This document shows positions 1-10,761 of a DNA stretch of 42,691 nt, piece after piece. Under the pieces are notes generated by a model, which saw only the letters and a list, made by a program, of their open reading frames with translations, made no database searches and was not told the DNA's origin. A program made the position numbers and the translations under genes. The DNA is taken from contig RWJK01001182.1 of the NCBI GenBank assembly GCA_004335835.1, positions 1 to 42,691 on the forward strand. The letters run 5' to 3'. How positions within the stretch are numbered: the stretch's first letter is position 1; every line of letters starts with the position of its first letter. This DNA comes from Scenedesmus sp. ARA3. Its lineage: Eukaryota; Chlorophyta; Chlorophyceae; Sphaeropleales; Scenedesmaceae.

Positions 1-1409
1 TGTTGTCCACTGGTGCGGCTGGCTGCTCAGTCACTGCAGGGCTGGGTGAGGCAGCTGCGGCAACGTTGTTCACGGCTGGCGCATTGGCGGTGGTGTTCTC
101 CACTGGTGCGGCTGGCTGCTCAGTCACTGCAGGGCTGGGTGAGGCAGCTGCGGCAACATTGTTCACGGCTGGCGCATTGGTGGTGGTGTTGTCCACTGGT
201 GTGGCCGGCTGCTCAGTCACTGCAGGGCTGGGTGAGGCAGCTGCTGCAGCGTTGTTCACGGCTGGCGCATTGGTGGTGCTGTTCTCCACTGGTGCAGCGG
301 CAGATGGCTTGGGAGAACTTGCGGCTGTGTTGTCAGTGCTGAGGTTGATGCGATCTGAAACTGCCTGCACACCACTCTGGACACCTGTATACCATGGCAG
401 GTGCAGCAGCAGCAGACAATGGACGCAATGAGCACGGAGTGTCTTGCAGGCGTCAGTTATTACATCTTGGTGTGTGAGGCAGACATGTGAGGTGTTGAGC
501 TTGCATGGTCACAACATACAGTATTGGCCAATGTAGCACCAGCGCTGGCAAACAATGAGCACAGCTCCGCCGTGGAACATGCCTGTTTCAGCTATCATAC
601 AGCTTGTGCCGCAAGCCGCTGCGCCAAAAGTGTGTGTGCAGCTTACACATACTGCGACCCGCACAACATGGCCCTCACCTCTGCGGAACTCTCCGCCTAG
701 CAGCCTGCACTGCCAGCTGTTGACACTGCCAGCAGACACCCAGTAGCCCAGGCAAGCGGACTGCGCATCACAGGCGTCCCTGCACTTGCTGGGCACGGTG
801 GCGCTCTCCAGTGTTGCACTGTTGCCTAGCTGGGCATCAACACCTGCATCAAGTGTGTGATCAGCAACACGCGTGGTTGATGCAGTTGGCAGGTTTCCAT
901 GTGTGTTGGATTGCGTGTTGCTTGGCTACTTGTGTAGTAGCGGGTAGCCACTGCCATGCACCACAAACGCGAAAAAAACGAGAGACGTGCACAACCAATC
1001 ATCTCTAACTACCATCCTTCATAATAGGTCAACTCACCTGTGTCTGCTGGCCAAACGATGTAGTCTGTTGCAGAGGCAATCTTGTATGCAATGTATGTGT
1101 TGGGAACAGGTGTCGCTGTGGTGGTTTTCAGCCAGCAACCGTTGCTTCCGTCTGTCTGGCTGTTCTTGAACACCCAGAAGTGGCAGTCACTGCCACAAGA
1201 AGCCTGGCAGCTTGCAGCATCCTTGGCTGCTGCCATGAAGGTCAGGGGTGGCTTTGCAGCTGCCGCTGTATCATCTGATACTGCTGCAACAGCGTAGCCA
1301 GCACTGGGGGAGTTGGTGCTGAAGGCGATGCTGCTGTAAGGATCGACTGAGCTGAAGATGGGGACGCAGTCAGTGGAGTCGGTGGCAAAAGCTGGGCTGG
1401 TGAACCTGG

Positions 1410-1453
<44 letters not shown>

Positions 1454-4400
1454 GATGACCACACCATAGAAGTGTCAGGCAGCAATAACATATGTTCGCT
1501 ACACGGATGTAAGACACCCAAGTGCACTTTTGCAACGCAGCAAGCACGATGACTGCTAGGAGGCTGGACTTGAGCACTTTCATGTGACTGCACTGCAGAG
1601 TTTTCACTGCTTCAGGCACTGCAACTGACACTGAAACATTCCCACTGCTTCTGACATGTGCATGAAGAAAAAACTTTGAACACTCTCACCCGCTTGGACA
1701 TGCCACGCAAGCATCAGTGCCACCAGGTGAGTACGAGCCATGCTGGCATGGTGCACACACGGCTGTGCCACTGCTGCCCCAGCCAGGCAGGCAGACCGAA
1801 CAGTCGCTGAGCGATGCGGCTGGCACATCTGATGATGTGGTGGAGCCAGCAGGGCAGGCGGCGCAAGCAGCGGTACCTCCAGAACCCCATGAACCTGCAA
1901 GAAATGTGGTATTGAAGGGTCACTGGATGACGAGCGCGCTGCTGCTTGGTGCTGGTCTGCACCATCAGCGACACCAACACAACCTGCTGCAAGCATGGCT
2001 TTGAACACTACAGCGGCAGTGAAGTCGACACAACTATGCAGTGTGCATGCCAGTGATGAGAAGCAGTCCCAACTCAAGCCTGCAGGTTCACCTGCTGGGC
2101 ATTGCCTGGCGGTCGCCACAGCCACCACCTCCCAGCCGGGATTCGCCAAGCAGTTGGAAGCATCGGTGGCTCCTGTGTCTGCAGTTGTCATGCCATCGCC
2201 ACATGGCTCACAGGGCCTGCACACCATAGCATCACAGACGTTCAACATGTGGGATGAACAGAGCAGACACATCAGAAATGCACAGCTGTACTTGCTACAT
2301 GTAGGTCTGGCGCTGCTGTAGTGCCACCAGCAGCACTGCAATTCGCAGGCATGCCCTTGCAGGGTCAGCGATGCAGTGGTTCAACACACACACCAGCTGG
2401 ATTTGCAGTTATTCTACTTGCTGGGCAAAGCTCACCTCAGATTGTAGCCATCATTGTAGTAGCCTGCAGTAAAATATTTCAGTAACAGAACTTGCTTGAA
2501 GCAAAACAGCCTTTTTCAGCCACAGCATGGTCTAGTACAACACTGTGATACATGCCAACAGCTTTGATGCAGACATGCAAGTGATCTGGATGCTGTTGAA
2601 GCTTGGCGCATGCTGTACATGCATGCACAAACCATGACAGCAGCTGCACATATGCAGTTTTGGCACAGGGCCACTGCAAGCACAAAGTAACTATAGCTCT
2701 GGCTGTAAACCTACCTTCAGGGCATTCAGAGGCAACTCCATGAGCCCAGCCATAGCCTGGTAGATTGCTGCAGTTGGCGCTGGAAGTGAACACCATTGGG
2801 CTAACAAGGGCTGTGTAGTCACTGCCGTGGAGGGCGAGAACCTCAGGGTGAGCATCTGGCGTGGTGGTGAACTCTGGGCAGGCCTGCAACAATGACACAC
2901 CATGACTATTTGGGACGTAGTGTAGAAACAAACACATGCACAAACGCAGTGCAAAGTTGCTGTGCAGTGATCTTGAATGCTGCAGCCGACAACCTTGCAA
3001 TATAAAGCACAAACAGCCTACATTTGCACAAGACAAGGCACAAGAGAAGGCTGACGGTGAAAAATTGTGTGCCAATTCAAACTCACCTGGCACGGAGCAG
3101 GTGACAGTCCAAAGTGAGGGTTGGACACTCCAAAGGTGCCGTTGACACACTTAGATGCGGCAACCGTGGTGCCATTCTCGTCATTGACCGACTTGCTGCC
3201 CCACCCAGGAGGAATGTAGCAAGCATCGCTGGAGTCGGAGCCAGCAGCAGGGGTCAAAACGTTCCCGCCGCATGATTGGCACTCTTCACGGCTCCAGCCA
3301 CTTTTGTACGAGCCAATGGGGCAGGGCAGGGTGGTTGGCTGGGCAGCGCTGGCGTTCTCAGGACCTGTAAACCCCGCCAGCAGGCCGCGCGTGTAGTAGC
3401 CCACTCCAGGAGGCGCCAAGCATGACTCTGCGCTGCTGCTCTTGGGCGCCTGCACAGCAATTGGCGTAGGCAGCAGCACAGCCATCAGTGCGGTTTGGAA
3501 GCTTTGGCAGTTGGGCGCAAACATCTCAAGTTGCAGGTGCTGTGCAGCCGCGCAAAGCAGTCAATGACTCCAAAAGAGAAATTGATGGTAGATCACATGT
3601 TTTGCAATGCTTGCAGGATTTGCAGGACGCGAGGTCAACCATGTATGTGTGGCAGCACGCACCTGTGTTGTGAGGCCAGCTGGGCAGGGGGAGCACACGC
3701 CAGCTCCTGCAGGGCTGAAGGTGCCGACAGGGCACGGCTCTGCCCCTGTCACGCGCTTATCACTGTCAAAGACTGTCTGGTAGCCAGCCAAGGTGACAGC
3801 GCATGCTGCTGCTGTTGTTGCAGCAGTAGAAGTGGTGGACAGACCAACGGGACACACCTGCAGAGCATACACCACAGTGCAACTTTTGTATAAGCCCGAA
3901 TGGCATCAGCACCAGTACTGGTAGCACTAGTGGCTGTGCGGCGCGACCAGCACAGGTTTGCAGGATTTTGAGCAATGACATGTCAACATGTACGGCAGAG
4001 CGTCTTCACTGAGATGCAAATAAGCATGACCGCCTCACCTGGCATCTGGTGTTTTTGTTGATGCCCTCCTTGTAGGTGCCCACAGAGCACGGCATGGCTT
4101 GTTGGCCCTGCAGCAGTCAGCATAGCTTTGATTCAGTACCAACACACACACCACACAGCTGACATGGCTTGACAAACCGTCATGCTTGCCGTAGTGTGGG
4201 CCATTCTACTCGGTATTGGCCACATCCATGAGTGCTTTTCGATAGTGTCACACCAGCAGCATGTCATCTCATGAACACGTAGCTGAATATTATCTGTGGT
4301 TGCAGGAAGGTGCTCAGATGTGCAGCCATAGCTATTAAACAGCTGCAGCTATAGCTATGCACTCACCCTGTACAGGTAGCCAGCTGGTGCAGAGCAGGCA

Positions 4401-5574
4401 GCCACACTTGTGGAGCCCTCTTGTTCTGTCACCAGGCCACCTGGGCACTCTGCGGATCACAAACATTGAAAGGACAGCGCAACAGCTCTCTCAGAAAATA
4501 TCCTAGTGCAAGCAGAAGAGCAGCCAACTGTAAGCTGCAGCATTCACATTGGTCACACTCCTGCAATCGAGGCTTGCAGGACAGACGCTGGGCAGCATAT
4601 TGGCACTATGCAGCATATTCGACACCGCAGCCAAGGCAGACAGAAGGTGCCATGCATGGATCGCAGCCTGCTGCGCCTTTCCTGCAAGCTGTTGGTTGAA
4701 TGTGCCTTCCCAACCAGCTGTGCATTGCTAATGGGCACCTAAGATGAGCACAAGCGCGACAGCAGGCCATATCATCAGCCCTTGCAGGAGGATCCTGCAG
4801 CCTGCCAACCTCCAAAATACTTCTGCCAAGCTTCAGGATAAATTTCATACTCACCTGTGCAGTTACGGCGGTTGCCTCCAGCATTGTAGGTGTTCAGTGG
4901 GCAGGGCGCTGCTGTTGCAGGGCCTGCAGCATATGCTACACCAGGCAGCGTGATGCAGGCATCCACGCTTGGGGCAGTAGCATACTTGGTCGTGAGGTGC
5001 TCTCCGCAGGACTGGCGGGCAGCATCAGCGCCGGTGCAGAAGCCACCCTTGCCACATGGCATGCAGGAAGCGCTTGCAAGGTAGTAGCCGGGGGAGCACT
5101 CTGCAGGTGATTGCAGGAACAGCAAATCATGGTCGTGAATTAGCCTACCCAGGTACATGAAAAGGCTTGGCATGTTGCTTTGGCTTTATCATGTAGCAAG
5201 TGAGCAAGACCCTGGCATACAGTACTCTGGTTGCAGGAGAGGCAGCTGTGGCAGAGCAGCAGGCCAGTCTGATCAGTTTACTTGGGCCTGACGGTGCCTG
5301 CAGACCTTGAACTGTCCTTTAGGTGATACTCACCGCAAGAAGTGGCGTCTGCTGTAACCCTGTAGCCTGGAGAGGTGCAGGAGAGGCAAACCATGGCGGT
5401 GCTGTTGCTGCTGTTCTCGACTCCCTGAACGGCGCAGCTCCGACATTGAGGGTGCAGCTGCGTGCAACGTTTGACAGATCGTTGGAGAAGCTTGCGGCTC
5501 GGGTTTGCTTCGGAGCTCCAGGTGCTGCCCAGCAGCAGAACGCCGAGCAGGAGCAAACTGACTCGTCGAGTCAT
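1..5574 (-). CDS. Secreted cysteine-rich protein with GCC2/GCC3 (ephrin-receptor-like) repeats, PAN/apple-like modules and a Pro/Ala repeat region; 3' end outside window
   Basis: Thirteen exons are visible on the minus strand: 5574-5334, 5100-4855, 4449-4367, 4107-4039, 3857-3663, 3449-3087, 2883-2715, 2463-2436, 2216-2092, 1894-1690, 1405-1038, 843-679 and 360-1. Each has GT/AG ends and phase closes across all junctions, giving about 872 residues before the window edge. The start at 5574 opens a clear signal peptide (MTRRVSLLLLGVLLLG). The body has repeated Cys motifs of the form CPxGxY...CxxC..G..T, typical of the putative ephrin-receptor-like GCC2/GCC3 family common in green algae. Exons 1405-1038 and 843-679 hold PAN/apple-like segments (CQASCGSDCHFWVF; CRDACDAQSACLGYW). 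The last visible exon is a Ser/Pro/Ala/Thr-rich tandem repeat with NxT/NxS sites, so a glycosylated extracellular or wall-associated region is likely. No transmembrane segment is visible; the true C-terminus is not in the window. Ligand and function are unknown. Confidence 0.8.
7..299 (-). repeat. 93-bp coding tandem repeat (31 residues), three full copies plus a partial fourth
   Basis: Copies start at 7, 100, 193 and 286, exactly 93 bp apart. On the minus strand each encodes a 31-residue unit containing NNxAAAASPSPAVTEQPA and an NTT or NST sequon. The copies differ at only a few bases. The array is in frame inside the last visible exon of the Cys-rich protein gene and probably continues to the left. 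Confidence 0.95.
1411..1452 (-). repeat. CTG tract at an intron 3' end
   Basis: An uninterrupted AGC run on the plus strand reads CTG (about 13 units) on the coding strand of the Cys-rich gene. It lies directly before the acceptor TTTCCAG of the PAN exon that begins at 1405, in the position of the polypyrimidine tract. Confidence 0.9.
2436..2463 (-). CDS. 28-nt microexon of the Cys-rich protein gene
   Basis: The upstream exon (2883-2715) ends in phase 1 and the downstream exon (2216-2092) begins with a single base that needs a phase 2 partner, so a connecting exon is required. This 28-nt stretch has TACTGCAG before it and GTGAGC after it. It supplies YYNDGYNL, which restores the family pattern CPEG-YYNDGYNL-RPCEPCGDG. 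The intron structure is inferred from the DNA alone. Confidence 0.75.
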
Positions 5575-6122
5575 GCTGCCCCTGTAGCCCTACGCTAGTG
5601 CAAGATGATGCCGAATGCCTATCTAAGCATGCATAGATGCAAAGTTTGGATCACGATTGACTGATAATTTGCATCACTGAGTCGGCTCCCTGAATAGCCA
5701 AGCCATCAGGTCTTGAAAGGTAGGGGTTGAAAAAGTGACAACAACCACAGGGCGGGAAATGAGATTGCGGCTTAGCCTGCCGTCCGAGTAGGTTATATCC
5801 TTGAACAAGCTTTTGCTGCAGTACCTGTTCATTGCATCCTCGGATCGCCAGACTCCCGCTGCCATGGACAGAACCTGTCAGCAAGGTACATCAGTGTACA
5901 ATATTACATGGTTGGGGACGCCACTCTGGTTACAGGTCCAAAAAATACGTACACACATAAAGTGGCTACGAAAGCTGCTTTGCTAGCGAATGCTTTGTTA
6001 CGTGCAACAGCAACTTGGTCGCAGCACATCTTCACTGCTCAGTGCTGAGCAGCCGCTGCTGCTGTGGTGGAACTAATAATACCTGCTGTGCGTCATGCAT
6101 GGGACATGCATGGGGCATTCAG
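5575..6122. other. Intergenic: promoter side of the Cys-rich gene and 3' side of the GT31 gene
   Basis: Both flanking genes are on the minus strand, so this 548-bp gap holds the 3' UTR of the galactosyltransferase gene and the promoter/5' UTR of the Cys-rich gene. I see no convincing coding segment. The short open frames on either strand lack any recognisable protein. Confidence 0.6.
5930..5934 (-). terminator. Candidate TGTAA polyadenylation signal for the GT31 gene
   Basis: On the minus strand this reads TGTAA, the usual green-algal polyadenylation signal, about 190 bp after the stop codon at 6123. A second TGTAA lies at 5904-5908. Which one is used cannot be told from sequence. Confidence 0.45.
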
Positions 6123-9100
6123 CTACGGCACCCACATGCTCTCAAAAGCAGTGTGCTCAGGATACGATCTGTGATACAGCAGGTGGCCTTGAGGCGGTGC
6201 ACTGCAGTTTGTATTGCCGTGCAGCAGAGCCAAATCCTCCACTGGGTGGCAGAGCCCAGCACATTCGTTGCGCAGGACGCCTACACTTGCAGGCCTGCAC
6301 ATAGGAAGAGGCACACCAGGACAGATTTATTCATCAGGTTGGGGTCAAGAGTAGTTCGCACACCTACTGAGTCATCATTCAGAGCTGCCAGTGGGCTTGC
6401 AGGAGTCCTGCAAGAGTCCTGCAGCAGGACAAAGCTACATGCCAGGCTGCTGACATATGTGCACATCGTACATCTGCATCAGGCAAACTGCTCCAATTGC
6501 GTTAATCAAGCTGTATTTGTGCATGCATGGCAACACCATCATGCTAGTGCTGCAGCAGTACCTGCACGCATGGCAGTACCATCCTGCTGTACACTGCCTG
6601 TGCTGCTGCATTACTTACGTGCACATTGGGGAGCACAGCCGCATGTCCTCAAAGTGTGCTGCATCTGAAGCCAGCATCCAGAGCCCCACAGTTGTATCCT
6701 CGTTGGCCAGCAGCCGCAGCCGATCAAAACCAGCACCAATAACACACCTGCGGCATGCAGATCAGCAGGCAACATACAGTTCACATCGAACTATTATATC
6801 TATGGTGCTGAGGAGCTGGCACCTCACCACACAGCATTGATACTGTATGCCATGATGGTGTGGTGATGCCAGCGTCATGCCAACTTGGCAGCTTGAAGCT
6901 GCGGCAGCACTGTACCAGCTAGTGCAGAACAACCTTGTTGTACCGTGTGAATTGTCTGTTGCAAAAGATCAGGTCTACACCTGGCGTAGCTCCATGCTGA
7001 ACGTACTGCATCCTGCACCAAGTCCTGCCAGCTTCTGCAGCCAGCATGCTGGTATGCGGGCAGCACTGCAAGATATTTAAAACTTGTTTCAGGCTCAGCA
7101 GTGAGCAGCCATCAAGGAAACAGAGCAGCACACACCTGGCCGTTGGTCCTGCTATGGCATAGATGGAGCCGTATGCATGCAACCAGTAGGCAGGGCCAAC
7201 CAGCAGGTGTGCGGGCTCATACCAGCGTGTGCCTGCAAAAAGTGCAACCATGCCGCTCACAGATCCTGATGCTCAAACCTCTGGTTTGAAGCAAATCTCG
7301 CGAGAGAGCATCACAGGAGCATGGCAACACGTTCTAGCATCATTACCACAGCTAGTACGCACCGAGTCAGCGCTGCTCAGCACTTTGAACGATAACATCA
7401 AAGCAGCTAAGGCAATGCATGATGTAGCAGCTGCTGCAGCATGGACAGCACTATGCAGCTGCCATTGCTGCTTGTGACAGTCGGTGCCGACACTGCTTCG
7501 ACTGGCAGCACACCTGGTTGCCGCCACACTACCCCATGCTTCATGCAGCCCACATACTGAGCTCCCATTACATCCCACTGCCTTGCAGCATCCAGCAGGC
7601 GTGCTGTGTTGAGGTACACATCATCATCCATCTTGATCACCCAGTCTGGGTCCCACTGCTGCGTTACTGCACGAAAGAAGGTCCGTGTCTTGTTGGGCAG
7701 TGCTCGGTAGACTTCCTGCAAGGAGGCCGCAGCAGCAGCCCACACAATCTGTGGTCAGGCCTTCCGTGCACTGTTTGTGTAGCAGCAGATCCTTGGTCAA
7801 AGTTAGCAGGCAGGACCTGGATTCACAACGCCCTCAACCTTTACTGCCTCAAGCACATTGTGATCATAGCAAGCAATGAACTGCCAGCACCCTTGTAGTG
7901 ATTGTTTGAGCACATAATTATGCCAGCAATTCAGACATACAGATCAACTGCAGCGTGCTGGCACCCACTCTGCAGTATGCAGCTGCAGCGGCTACCTGAA
8001 GGGGCAGGCGCATGAAGTCTCCATGCTCCTGCTCTTCCTGCTGCAGCGCCAGCTCATCACTAGCTTTGGCACTGCTGCCGATGATGAAGCGCAACACGAC
8101 ACTGTGCTCAGACTCAAACCTGCAGCATGCCACCAAGATGTCATGAAACAGCAGCATTGAAAAGGGTCAGGTTTGTGACTTTTGGTATGTATTTGGGCAC
8201 CAGGCATCTGCTGGTGAGCATGTCAAGGTGCAATTTTACATCCAAGAAGCTAAAAATCACAGGAAGCCTGCCAACCAGGTAGCTATCAGCAGCAGCCACC
8301 TCATGCTTGGTAGAAGATTGTTGCACTGCTCACTTCACGATGTTTTGAGCAAAATTTGGAGGGGCTGCATCATGCTGACACGGTTCACAGCATCCAAAAC
8401 TGGCAGGTAGCACATGCATGTTCATCAACCTCATGCATGAACTTGCAACCGTGTCACATGATGCAGAGAAGGCTGCTCACCTAGCCCGTTCTTCAGGGTG
8501 CCCTGGGAACCAGGTGGCACGCAACGCAGCACGCCTGGCGGCATAGTTGTATCGTGGCTCCACGCCAGCAACACTGAAGCCAGTCTGCAAGCATGGTGTC
8601 AAATGAAAGGATTGTGACAGATGCAACAGCAGCAGTATGCAGTGACAGCAGCACTGATGAACGGGTGCAATGGAGTACATCTATGCAAGACCTTTTGAGC
8701 TCCTTGCTGCACGATGTTTGGCTGACATGGCACAGGCATCTGTTGCAGCTGCACTAAAGCCTGTGATATCGCCCGCCAGTACTGCCGTCGTTAAGACACA
8801 GCCGCAGCGCCTGCTGAGGCGCTTACATAGACACCAATGAACAGCCGGATGCGGGGCCCATTGCCCCTGCCACATGCGACATCTGCTGCTGCACCTTCAG
8901 CAGAATCGGCAGGTGTGGCTCCTCCAGGAATGCTTGCAGCATTCTTGCTGCTGTGGCTGCTGCCTCCTGCTGCTGCAACTGCTGCTGCTGCATGCGTTCC
9001 AGCAGCCAGGGCGGTGATGTTGATGTGCTGCTGCTGCGGTGTGCCTTGTGCTGCTTGAACTGCCGCACCATTTCGCTCAAGCACTGCCTGAACCAAGCTG

Positions 9101-9132
9101 CTGTCATTTGCTCGCCTTTCCTTGCTCGCTGC

Positions 9133-9169
<37 letters not shown>

Positions 9170-10188
9170 GTGGTGTCCGTGGTGCTGCCTCTGCCTTGCT
9201 GCAGTCCGTCCCGCTGCTCTAGGGCCTGCCCCAGCAGGCTGCGCAGCGCTGCTGTCTCAGCTGCTTTTTGCTGTGTCATTTGCAGGGCCATGCTCAGTCC
9301 TGCAAGAGATTCTTCATAAGCAGTGGCAAGCTGCAGAATCGAGGCTTTGCTGCTGCCGAGGCCCCCTCCAGCTGCTGTGATGCTGTGCGTTGTGCGCACC
9401 AGTGTGGCATCACCTGCCTGCTGGGGCTGCACTTGTGTTCTGCTTGCAGCAACAGCATTACTGTTGGTGGTGCTGCGGCTGAGGCTGGAAGACGTGTCAG
9501 CGTGTCTTGTTGACTCCACCGCTCCCTTCACGACTCCCTTTGCATGCTCAAAGCTACCTGCAAGTATACTTGCACCTGCAGCTGTGCCTTCCAGCTGCTG
9601 CTGCTGCTGCTGCTGCTGCGGCTGCTGCTGTCCACCTGCGCTTTGTCTCGCGCTTTCTACTGGTGCAGCAGATGGCTGCGGACGTACACTTGCGTTCTGT
9701 CTCTGTGGCGAAGGAGCACTCACGATGCCTGCTGTGCCGCTTGTCCAGCCTGACATGGTGCTTTCAGCAGCCCTGTTGCTCGCATTGTGCAACCCTTGGC
9801 GCATGCCTGCTACTGTTTTTGACAAAGTGGCTGCCGCTGACCTAGTTGCCAGTTTGCTGCGGCGAAGTTGTGCCCTGTACTGTTCACGTGACGTGGGTCC
9901 TGAGGCACTGTCTGCATTGAAAGCACCTGCCCTCAGCTGCACCCGGTATCCTTCAGCTGTTGGTCCGGGAATGGCATTGGTGTCAATGCTCTTGGCATGC
10001 TGCGTCCAGCTCCACAGCTGCAGGCAGACACTAAGCAGCACACCAGCCAGCATGATCAGCAGAAGTGCGCGCATGACAGTTCTAGGATGTGTGGAGCTGC
10101 AAGTAGCATGTGGAGCTGGCGTTTTCTTTGGTGAAGCGTATAATCGACTCATCATTGTTGCGAAGGTGTTGCAGTACCCAAACTGCAA
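6123..10188 (-). CDS. GT31 family beta-1,3-galactosyltransferase-like, type II Golgi membrane protein
   Basis: Seven exons on the minus strand: 10188-8827, 8584-8481, 8119-7996, 7715-7514, 7232-7136, 6747-6619 and 6294-6123, giving 729 residues with all phases closing. The enzyme class transfers a hexose, usually galactose, from a UDP-sugar in beta-1,3 linkage in the Golgi lumen. Visible family marks: the FIGV strand followed by RRAALRATW, EEQEHGDF, the metal-binding acidic motif in VIKMDDDVYL, GCMKHG, the RWYEPAH segment, HAYGSIYAI, and NEDTTVGLWMLA with a Cys-rich tail ending at 6123. A hydrophobic anchor follows the methionine at 10074 (residues 39-60); initiation at 10188, near 10155 or at 10074 are all possible. 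About 390 residues of Gln/Ser/Ala-rich stem separate anchor and catalytic domain, unusually long. It could equally add another sugar such as GlcNAc; acceptor unknown. Confidence 0.92.
9134..9166 (-). repeat. Trinucleotide tract coding poly-Ser in the GT31 stem
   Basis: A CTG run on the plus strand is read AGC on the coding strand and gives about 11 consecutive Ser in exon 1 of the galactosyltransferase, in the disordered stem. Confidence 0.9.
9593..9631 (-). repeat. Trinucleotide tract coding poly-Gln in the GT31 stem
   Basis: The coding strand reads CAG repeats interrupted by one CCG, encoding a Gln stretch with a single Pro between the anchor and the catalytic domain. Confidence 0.9.
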
Positions 10189-10761
10189 AGGTGCTGTTTA
10201 CTTGGGTTGCTTTGATCAAATGTTTGCACGCATGCAGTATGTGGTTTGGAAATTTGTTGAGCTGTGCGTGTGCTGCCAGTGGCAGGTGTGCTGCTCAGCG
10301 TCCCGCTGTCATCTCAGCTGCCAACATCGGACTGCCAACATCGGATCAACCGCAGTCGCCGCTCATGCCGTCCTGCATCCAGTTCAGTAAAAGCTAACAA
10401 AAAAAAATCGTTTAGCTTATTATGCCAAGGGCTGCACAAGTAACTTACCCACCACCATTGCTACGGTCAACCAGGGTTTGCTGTACTGCAGTGAGCACTG
10501 CTCAGCTTGGGCGCACCAACAGCTTCAAACAAAAGTTAAACCGCTCACTCGCTTTACTTTCTAACATTGTCTCTTGCCGCACCAATAACAAGCAGTACAA
10601 TTGGACGCAGAAAGACCACCTCACGTAGACTGTGAACACGAAGCAACACCATTCATTGCATATCGTCGTCAGATAAGTTGTCTGAACTGTACTGCCTGGG
10701 CTACTACCTGCACTGTAGTGCATTGATGATGGCCCTGGGTTGACCTGCAGCAGTCACCACC
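10189..10761. promoter_or_regulatory. Divergent intergenic region between the GT31 gene and the large Ser/Ala/Gln-rich gene
   Basis: The flanking start codons (10188 minus, 10762 plus) diverge, so this 573-bp region should hold both promoters and 5' UTRs. The sequence around 10762 (CACCATGG) is a good initiation context. I do not see a TATA box or other motif I would defend. No coding segment is recognised here. Confidence 0.55.

Noticed and set aside
1724..1894. Earlier donor (GTGGCA at 1723) for the Cys-rich exon
   Set aside because: Reading on to the donor at 1689 adds GGTDACVACPSG, completing the Cys repeat and giving the phase needed by the next exon.
7257..7276. Possible 20-nt microexon in the GT31 gene between CAG and GTGAGC on the minus strand
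   Set aside because: It would break phase with the following exon; direct joining of 7514 to 7232 closes the frame and gives the expected GCMKHG...RWYEP sequence.
9323..10390. 355-codon plus-strand open frame
   Set aside because: It is antisense to exon 1 of the GT31 gene, whose protein is recognised; the plus-strand product is repeat-derived Cys/Leu/Ala without a domain.
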